Shown in pieces: positions 6,200 to 12,235 of a stretch of DNA of 12,235 nt. The position numbers and the translations under genes are program-made. This DNA comes from Thioalkalivibrio sp. (GTDB lineage Bacteria; Pseudomonadota; Gammaproteobacteria; Ectothiorhodospirales; Ectothiorhodospiraceae). A model generated the notes under the pieces. It ran no database searches, was not told the origin of the DNA, and saw only the letters and a list, made by a program, of their open reading frames with translations. Position 1 is the first letter of the stretch, and each line of letters begins with the position of its first letter. The stretch spans positions 1 to 12,235 of the forward strand of contig SLHN01000166.1 in the NCBI GenBank assembly GCA_007136145.1, written 5' to 3'.

Positions 6200-7693
6200 T
6201 CAGCTTGCCTCCAGCTTGATGCTGTTCCGCCATTCGTCGATCTCCTCCTCGAACATGCGGCGGCTCTCCGACGGTCCCCAGCTTCCTGCCGGGTAGGTGT
6301 GGATGAAGTCGCGCTCGACCGACCAGGTTTTCAGCACGGCATCGACGATGCGCCAGGCATATTCGACTTCGTCGTAGCGCAGGAACAGCGAGCGGTCGCC
6401 TTCCATGATGTCGAGCAGTAGCCCTTCGTAGGCTCCGGTCGCGGAGCCCTTGGTCGGGCTCAGGCCGGTGTCGAGGCTGACCTGCCGGGTTTTCATCTCC
6501 AGCCCGAGCTGCTTCGCCGTCAGTTGCAGGCTGATGCACTCGCAGGGTTGGACCCCGATCGCCAGCCAGTTCCGCTCGACGTTCTGGACCTGGGTGCCGC
6601 GAAAAAGCTGCTGTGGCGGCTGTTTGAAACGGATCATGATATGCGAGGCGCCCTCGGCCATGCGCTTGCCGGTGCGCAGATAGAACGGCACGCCGCGCCA
6701 GCGCCAGTTGTCGACGTAGAGCTTCATTGCCGCGTAGGTCTCGGTCACGCTGTCGGCGGGTACGTCAGCTTCTTCCAGGTAGCCCCGTACCCTCTCGCCA
6801 TTGATGACGCCCGGGCCGTACTGCGCGCGGAAGGCCTGGGCATGGACCGCGCCGGGAGTGATCGGACGCACCGACTTCAGCACCTTGACCTTCTCGTCGC
6901 GGAGATCCTCGGCGAGCATCGAGGCAGGGGGTTCCATCGCGACCAGTGTGAACAACTGCATCAGGTGACTTTGCAGCATGTCGCGCAGCGCGCCGGCGCT
7001 GTCGTAGTAGGCGGCCCTGGTGCCGACGCCGAGGGTTTCCGCCTGCGTGATCTGCACGTGGTCGATGAAATTCCGGTTCCAGAGGGGCTCCAGCATCGAG
7101 TTGGCGAAGCGGAACACCAGGAGATTGCGCACCATCTCCTTGCCGAGATAGTGATCGATACGGTAGATCTGTTCCTCGTCCAGGAAACGCGCCAGTCGTT
7201 TCTGCAGTGCCTGGGCGCTTTCCAGATCGTAGCCGAAGGGTTTTTCAATCACGACCCGCCGCCAGTTTCCGTTCTGTGTGAGGAGCCCGGTCTTGCTCAG
7301 GTTTTCGGTGACCACGCCGAACTCCGCCGGGCGGATTGCCAGGTAGATCGCGAGGTTGTCTGGAAGGTCGCTGCGCTTTTCCAGCCATTGCGCGAGTTCG
7401 GTGTACATCGCGGCATCGGTGATGTCGCCCCGGAAATAATCCTGGCGGGCCTCCAGCCGTTCCAGGATTGCGGGCTCGATGGGTCCGCGGACCTGTCCCT
7501 CGAGCATGCCGCGCATCTCCTCGAGCCAGCGCTCCCGATCCCAGGGCCGCCTCCCGGTAGCGACGATGCGACAGGATTCAGGGAGGCGGCCAGCCGCCTC
7601 GAGGTGATACAGGGCCGGCATCAGCTTGACCCGCGAGAGATCCCCGGTGGAACCGAAGATGATCAGGGTGCAGGGAGAGAGAGTGTGTTCCAT
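6200..7693 (-). CDS. zwf: Glucose-6-phosphate 1-dehydrogenase
   Basis: A 497-residue protein, normal length for bacterial G6PD. It oxidises glucose-6-phosphate to 6-phosphogluconolactone with reduction of NADP (or NAD), the entry step of the oxidative pentose phosphate pathway. The N-terminal nucleotide motif is GSTGDLSRVKL (14-24); EKPFG at 150-154 and RIDHYLGKE at 178-186 form the substrate site (Asp180, His181, Lys185), and His243 in QSHLMQ is the expected catalytic base by alignment with the Leuconostoc enzyme. ATG at 7693 lies 3 bp after the gnd stop codon, so gnd and zwf form an operon; GAGG sits about 9 bp upstream, inside the end of gnd. pgl, the next pathway enzyme, converges from the other side. 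The dehydratase/aldolase pair of the Entner-Doudoroff route is not present in the window. Confidence 0.97.
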   Translation of the reverse strand: MEHTLSPCTLIIFGSTGDLSRVKLMPALYHLEAAGRLPESCRIVATGRRPWDRERWLEEMRGMLEGQVRGPIEPAILERLEARQDYFRGDITDAAMYTELAQWLEKRSDLPDNLAIYLAIRPAEFGVVTENLSKTGLLTQNGNWRRVVIEKPFGYDLESAQALQKRLARFLDEEQIYRIDHYLGKEMVRNLLVFRFANSMLEPLWNRNFIDHVQITQAETLGVGTRAAYYDSAGALRDMLQSHLMQLFTLVAMEPPASMLAEDLRDEKVKVLKSVRPITPGAVHAQAFRAQYGPGVINGERVRGYLEEADVPADSVTETYAAMKLYVDNWRWRGVPFYLRTGKRMAEGASHIMIRFKQPPQQLFRGTQVQNVERNWLAIGVQPCECISLQLTAKQLGLEMKTRQVSLDTGLSPTKGSATGAYEGLLLDIMEGDRSLFLRYDEVEYAWRIVDAVLKTWSVERDFIHTYPAGSWGPSESRRMFEEEIDEWRNSIKLEAS

Positions 7694-7696
7694 GGC

Positions 7697-9145
<1,449 letters not shown>

Positions 9146-9565
9146 GTTGTTGCTCCTTGGATTTCCTTGTCGCCCGGATGGTCAGCGGGAACGCCGCAGC
9201 GTCTCGAACCGGGTGCTTGCGGAAGGGTTGGTCCGCTAGAGGATAGGGTATGCAACCGCTCGCGTCGAAGACTGCATCGAATCCCTCGTGGCCGTCGTCG
9301 TAGGAGCTGAACAAGGCGACCGCAGCTGGTTTCAGAATCAAACTCTTGAGGGTGGTCGATTCGGGAGGAAGATCCCTGTGCCGACCTAAACATCAGTAAT
9401 TCATGGGTTGCTTGACTGATGCTGCATTGCAGCTTGGACAACGGCGATTGTTGAAGCTAGCATCGTGGCGAGGCCGTAGGGAAATGCCCGCCGGCCTTGC
9501 GAACGCCCCGTGGATTTGCGGGGCATCTGTTCGGGCAGCCGATCATGCTCATAGAGGAGGCAAAC
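9146..9565. other. Divergent intergenic region between gnd and the exported repeat protein
   Basis: This 420 bp gap separates two diverging genes and should carry both promoters. I see ribosome binding sites at each end (CTCCTT 9153-9158 for gnd read on minus; GAGGAGG 9554-9560 for the plus gene) and a cluster of short palindromes at 9391-9433. Reading frames run through it on both strands but lack ribosome sites, run out of frame into neighbours and show no recognisable domain, so I call no gene here. A TTGACT at 9412 resembles a -35 box but has no acceptable -10 at 16-18 bp. Confidence 0.6.
9391..9433. promoter_or_regulatory. Palindrome cluster, possible operator
   Basis: CATCAGT (9391-9397) and ACTGATG (9415-9421) form a perfect 7 bp inverted repeat with a 17-base spacer, and GCTGCA-T-TGCAGC (9421-9433) is a second perfect palindrome sharing base 9421. 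They lie about 140 bp upstream of the exported repeat protein and overlap a -35-like TTGACT (9412-9417). A dimeric regulator could bind here; the short arms mean chance is a real alternative. Confidence 0.3.
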
Positions 9566-9862
9566 ATGACGCGATTCACCAAGATGTTGGGTGCCGCCGC
9601 AGTGGCGGCCGCACTGGGCCTTGCCGCGGCGCCTGCGAGCGCCTGGTGGGGAAGTGGCTATGGTGGTCCGTGGGGCGGTGGTCCCTGGTACGGGCCAGGA
9701 TACGGTTATCCCTACTACGGTGGGTATCCGTATTACGGCGGCTATCCAGGCTGGGGCGGTTACCCCGGCTGGGGGGGATACCCGGGCTACGGCTATCCGG
9801 CCTGGGGTCATCAGCCATGGCATGGCCAGCAGCCGGCCCAGAGACCATCCGACTCCGACTGA
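9566..9862 (+). CDS. Small exported Gly/Tyr/Trp/Pro-rich protein, sulfur-globule-protein-like
   Basis: A 98-residue protein. Residues 1-26 are a clear Sec signal peptide (Lys/Arg N-region, Ala/Leu core, cleavage after APASA), giving a 72-residue mature chain opening WWGSGYGG. Of those 72 residues roughly 24 are Gly, 14 Tyr and 8 Trp, arranged as near-repeats of GGYPYY and GGYPGW (about 52-72), followed by an unrelated polar tail ending PSDSD. Small, signal-bearing Gly/aromatic-rich proteins of this type form the envelope of periplasmic sulfur globules in purple sulfur bacteria (SgpA/B/C of Allochromatium), which is my best guess; a surface or matrix structural protein is the alternative. The start is certain: GAGGAGG at 9554-9560, 5 bp from ATG. 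The gene stands alone with its own terminator. No sulfur-oxidation gene lies in the window, so the role rests on composition. Confidence 0.75.
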   Translation: MTRFTKMLGAAAVAAALGLAAAPASAWWGSGYGGPWGGGPWYGPGYGYPYYGGYPYYGGYPGWGGYPGWGGYPGYGYPAWGHQPWHGQQPAQRPSDSD

Positions 9863-9888
9863 TTGTCGAGCCACGGTCCGTGGACCAG

Positions 9889-9925
9889 ACCCGTGCGGTG
9901 CCGTACCGGCCGCACGGGTTTATTT
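9889..9925 (+). terminator. Rho-independent terminator of the exported repeat protein gene
   Basis: ACCCGTGCGG (9889-9898) pairs perfectly with CCGCACGGGT (9910-9919), a 10 bp GC-rich stem with an 11-base loop, followed by TTTATTT (9919-9925). It starts 26 bp after the stop codon at 9860-9862. This is the only classical intrinsic terminator I found in the window, consistent with an abundantly expressed single-gene unit. Confidence 0.85.
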
Positions 9926-9996
9926 CGCACCTGGCATTGGGAATCGACAGTGTCCACCGCAAGCCGCTCCACGCGCATGAATGCGAAGTAACCCGC

Positions 9997-10104
9997 GTAG
10001 GGTGCCGTGAGGCGCAGCCGAATCGCACCGATACCACGCCGGCACTGGCCCGCAGGCTTCGAGGTCTCGAACGGTGCAATTCGCCGCGCTCATTGACACC
10101 CTAC
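9997..10104. repeat. Palindromic repeat element, copy B (108 bp, inverted relative to copy A)
   Basis: The element opens GTAGGGTGCC (9997-10006) and closes with CACCCTAC (10097-10104), an 8 bp perfect terminal inverted repeat. Read on the minus strand it aligns with copy A: left arm 10104-10069 at 33 of 36 positions, right arm 10040-9997 at 40 of 44. The 28-base centre differs and carries its own small palindrome, TTCGAG-GT-CTCGAA (10058-10071). Like copy A it lies between the 3' ends of two convergent genes, here the exported repeat protein and the TPR protein. The substitutions are scattered over both arms, as expected of diverged family members. Confidence 0.85.
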
Positions 10105-10187
10105 ACCCATGCCTTTCATGTTCCGGGTTGTCGCGTGCTAGCAGCCTGATGGGCACTCAGGCCGGGGCGGTACCGGTGGCGCGAACG

Positions 10188-11888
10188 TCAGAAGGGACGC
10201 GGTGTTGGGTATTCCTGGAACACGCCGCGGGGATTGGGCGGTGGTGGAATCAGCACCGGATCGTCCTCGGGCCAGGCCTGGGCAGGCAGGCGGTTCGCGG
10301 CCAGGCGTTCCCGTTGTGCGTCGATCCTGTCCACGAGCTGCTTGACACCGGTCTGGCGATAAGCTGCCTCGGCATCGGCCAGCGCGGCCTGCGCACCCTC
10401 GGGATCGCCAGAGGCGGCCCGCGCCAGTGCCAACGCCTCGTGTACCGGGGGGATCGGACCCAGCGCCAGCAGTTCTTCCGCCAGAGTCCGCGCACGTTCC
10501 GGATCGCGGATCGCCGGGTCCGGCGCCGCGCTGAGCAGGCGGCTGAGCGCATAGCGAGGAAGCGGATGTTCGGGTGTGTCGGCGACGATTCGTTCCAGTT
10601 CGGCGGCGATTTCCGCCAGCGCCCCGCCGGCGCGCGCCTCGGCAACCAGCGCCAGAACCCGGGCCAGAAGGTTGTCAGGGAATTGCCGGCCGGCCTGCGC
10701 CAGAAGATCGGCCGCGCGCTGCCATTCGCCGTCGCGGAACGCAAGCAGGCCCCGGTGATGCGACGCGCCCGGGTGAGTCGGTTGCGCGGTCAGGCTGCGT
10801 TCGTACGCTTTCCGGGCCAGCGCTGTCTCGCCATCGGCCTCCAGCAGGAACCCGAGCAGGAAGTTCGCCAGTGCGTCGTCCGGATTTCGTTCGAGGACGG
10901 TTTCCAGTTCCAGTCGCGCCTGTTCGCGGTCACCCGACAGATACAACGCCCGGGCGAGACTGATGCGAGCGTGAAGATTGTCGGGTTCCTCGACCAGGCC
11001 CTGAGCGAACGCCTCGGCGCCGGCCTCGAAACGCCCGTCGCGCGCAGCCAGCAATCCGCGCAGGAAATGACGGCGTGCGCCGGTATCCAGAGCCTCGAGT
11101 TCCTGGACCAGGCGATCCTCTGCCAGTGGCAGGCGTTCGCCGCCACGCGCGAGTGCCGCGCGCGCTGCGTCGGTCGCACCCTGGCCGCGCAGCGCATGGG
11201 CGAGGGCGGTGTACGCGGCGTCGGCTTCCGGGTCGGCGTCCAGGGCACGACGTAAAAACGTCTCGGCCTCGGCAAAGTTCCTTTGTTGCAAGGCGATCTG
11301 TCCCAGGCGGAACGCGGCAGCGGCTTCGAGCCCGGGCTGTACCAGGGCTTCCCGCAGATGCTGCGCCGCTTCCTCGGGACGGTTCAGATTCAGCTTGACT
11401 TCGCCCAGGCGCAAGGCCAGCGGCGGGTAGGCCGGATCCAGCGCCTGCGCGGCCCGGTACGCCGCCAGTGCATCGTCGAGCTGGCCGCTGCCCTGGGCGA
11501 GCCAGGCATCGAGGTAGGGCCAGCGGAAATGGTCCGGATCGAGGGACCTGGCATTCCGGTACGCAGGGCCGGCACCGGCGGGCATTTCGTGCACATGATA
11601 CAGGCCGCCGAGGCGTCCGTAGGCCTCGGCGAGTTCACCTGCCGGTACCTTGGGGTCGAGCAGCGCGCGACGAACATCCGATCGTGCCGACTCGATGGCT
11701 TCCCGCGCCCGGCGGTCGGCGCCGGACAGATCGAGGTCCGGGACGGGCAGCAGTTCGGCGTGTCGGGCCGGTGGTGCCAGCACCACCGGGTCACTGCCAG
11801 CGGTGTCCGCGATGGCCGCGATCGCAGGCAGCAACCCGAGAAGCAGCAACGGAAAGATCAGGTTCCATGCGGTGCGCGTGCATCTCAT
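10188..11888 (-). CDS. Secreted tetratricopeptide-repeat protein
   Basis: A 566-residue protein. Residues 1 to about 27 form a signal peptide or N-terminal anchor (MRCTRTAWNL then a Leu/Ile/Ala core), so the protein is periplasmic or membrane-bound facing out. From about 90 to 460 the sequence is a run of TPR-like helix pairs with the usual small-residue and Pro signature, for example a LDDALAAYRAAQALDP unit and an AEAETFLRRALDADPEADA unit. The last 30 residues are Pro-rich, ending PTPRPF. TPR arrays mediate protein-protein binding; no catalytic domain is visible. ATG 11888 overlaps the stop of the upstream VCBS/ASPIC-UnbV gene (ATGA), and there is no good Shine-Dalgarno, so translation is probably coupled. 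The partner is therefore likely that protein or something it acts with. The specific function is unknown. Confidence 0.88.
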   Translation of the reverse strand: MRCTRTAWNLIFPLLLLGLLPAIAAIADTAGSDPVVLAPPARHAELLPVPDLDLSGADRRAREAIESARSDVRRALLDPKVPAGELAEAYGRLGGLYHVHEMPAGAGPAYRNARSLDPDHFRWPYLDAWLAQGSGQLDDALAAYRAAQALDPAYPPLALRLGEVKLNLNRPEEAAQHLREALVQPGLEAAAAFRLGQIALQQRNFAEAETFLRRALDADPEADAAYTALAHALRGQGATDAARAALARGGERLPLAEDRLVQELEALDTGARRHFLRGLLAARDGRFEAGAEAFAQGLVEEPDNLHARISLARALYLSGDREQARLELETVLERNPDDALANFLLGFLLEADGETALARKAYERSLTAQPTHPGASHHRGLLAFRDGEWQRAADLLAQAGRQFPDNLLARVLALVAEARAGGALAEIAAELERIVADTPEHPLPRYALSRLLSAAPDPAIRDPERARTLAEELLALGPIPPVHEALALARAASGDPEGAQAALADAEAAYRQTGVKQLVDRIDAQRERLAANRLPAQAWPEDDPVLIPPPPNPRGVFQEYPTPRPF

Positions 11889-12235
11889 CGGTGTTCCGGT
11901 TCCGTGATCGTCAGCAGGCGGTTGATCCCGTCCACCGGCACTTCCTGCACGATACCGCTGGGCCAGTGGACTTCCAGTGCGTCGAGCTCGGTATGCTCGC
12001 CCAGCCCGAAGGTCAGTGGCAGTTCGACCTGCGACAGATAACTGCGGGTCGGCGATACCATTTGCCGACGGGTCTCTCCGCCCACCGTCAGCAGCACCCG
12101 GGCGCCGATCGCGTCGCGGTTGGACTGGGTGCCGACCAGGCGCACGCGCAGCCAGTTGTTGCCACTTTCCTGATCATTGCGCAGCAGCACAGCAGAACGA
12201 CCGTTCTGGGTCACGATCAGATCGAGGTCGCCGTC
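11885..12235 (-). CDS. VCBS/FG-GAP and ASPIC-UnbV (CRTAC1-type) protein, C-terminal part, partial
   Basis: The frame is open to the right edge; 116 C-terminal residues are visible. The first residues, DGDLDLIVTQNG, are the calcium-binding signature of an FG-GAP/VCBS beta-propeller blade. They are followed by an ASPIC/UnbV domain with the typical blocks LVGTQSNRDAIGARV, SYLSQVELPLTFGLG and LEVHWPSGIVQEV. Proteins of this architecture are usually long, exported and resemble CRTAC1 (cartilage acidic protein 1); their biochemical role in bacteria is not established, with adhesion or calcium-stabilised extracellular binding proposed. A GTG at 12214 lies inside the propeller signature and is not a start. 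The stop overlaps the start of the TPR gene by 4 bp, so the two are a coupled pair; genes further upstream in the operon lie outside the window. Confidence 0.88.
   Translation of the reverse strand, partial: DGDLDLIVTQNGRSAVLLRNDQESGNNWLRVRLVGTQSNRDAIGARVLLTVGGETRRQMVSPTRSYLSQVELPLTFGLGEHTELDALEVHWPSGIVQEVPVDGINRLLTITEPEHR

Noticed and set aside
9199..9341. Possible short leader ORF on - ahead of gnd, starting at a TTG
   Set aside because: No spaced Shine-Dalgarno, a rare start codon, no recognisable sequence, and it runs out of frame into gnd.
9715..9790. Tandem DNA repeats in the exported protein gene as a CRISPR or minisatellite
   Set aside because: The repeats are short, in frame and explained by the GGYPxx protein motif; there are no spacers.
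9403..10149. 248-codon open frame on + through the exported protein gene, terminator and repeat B
   Set aside because: It overlaps a gene with a signal peptide and excellent RBS in another frame, and continues through a terminator and a palindromic repeat, so it is not plausible as coding.
10144..10162. Hairpin GCCTGA/TCAGGC just downstream of the TPR gene as a terminator
   Set aside because: Only 6 bp with a seven-base loop and no T-run on the minus-strand transcript.

Overview
The window is a GC-rich (about 64% by eye), densely coded stretch of a proteobacterial chromosome. Two things suggest a sulfur-oxidising gammaproteobacterium of the Chromatiales/Ectothiorhodospiraceae kind: a small exported Gly/Tyr/Trp/Pro-rich protein that resembles sulfur-globule envelope proteins, and a RocR-like c-di-GMP phosphodiesterase. 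This placement is inference; no rRNA or other phylogenetic marker is present.

Layout, left to right. (1) Positions 2-1949, + strand: the receiver and HPt end of a hybrid histidine kinase, overlapping by 23 bp a receiver-EAL response regulator with all catalytic residues; together they look like the end of a phosphorelay controlling c-di-GMP breakdown. (2) 2103-4536, + strand: hypC-hypD-hypE, stop/start coupled through GTG and TTG starts. Together these make the CN ligands and assemble the Fe(CN)2CO core of [NiFe] hydrogenases. hypA, hypB, hypF and the hydrogenase are not here. (3) 4731-5216: a SlyD-type FKBP prolyl isomerase with a His-rich tail, a known nickel chaperone family, directly behind hypE. 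(4) 5261-9145: the oxidative pentose phosphate branch, with pgl on + converging on the gnd-zwf operon on -. (5) 9566-9862, + strand: the sulfur-globule-like protein, with a strong RBS and a clear intrinsic terminator. (6) 10188-12235, - strand: a truncated VCBS/ASPIC-UnbV (CRTAC1-type) protein translationally coupled to a secreted TPR protein.

The clearest unexplained element is a pair of 108-109 bp palindromic repeats (6070-6178 and 9997-10104). They lie in opposite orientation, share two conserved arms around a variable centre, and each sits between the 3' ends of convergent genes. They look like a non-autonomous palindromic repeat family (MITE/REP-like). The other points of interest are SlyD inside a hyp cluster, a RocS/RocR-like pair without an evident RocA partner, and the exported repeat protein. 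I found no CRISPR array, tRNA, rRNA, insertion sequence or defence system. Most genes are recognisable housekeeping or accessory families, so I do not claim a wholly new system.
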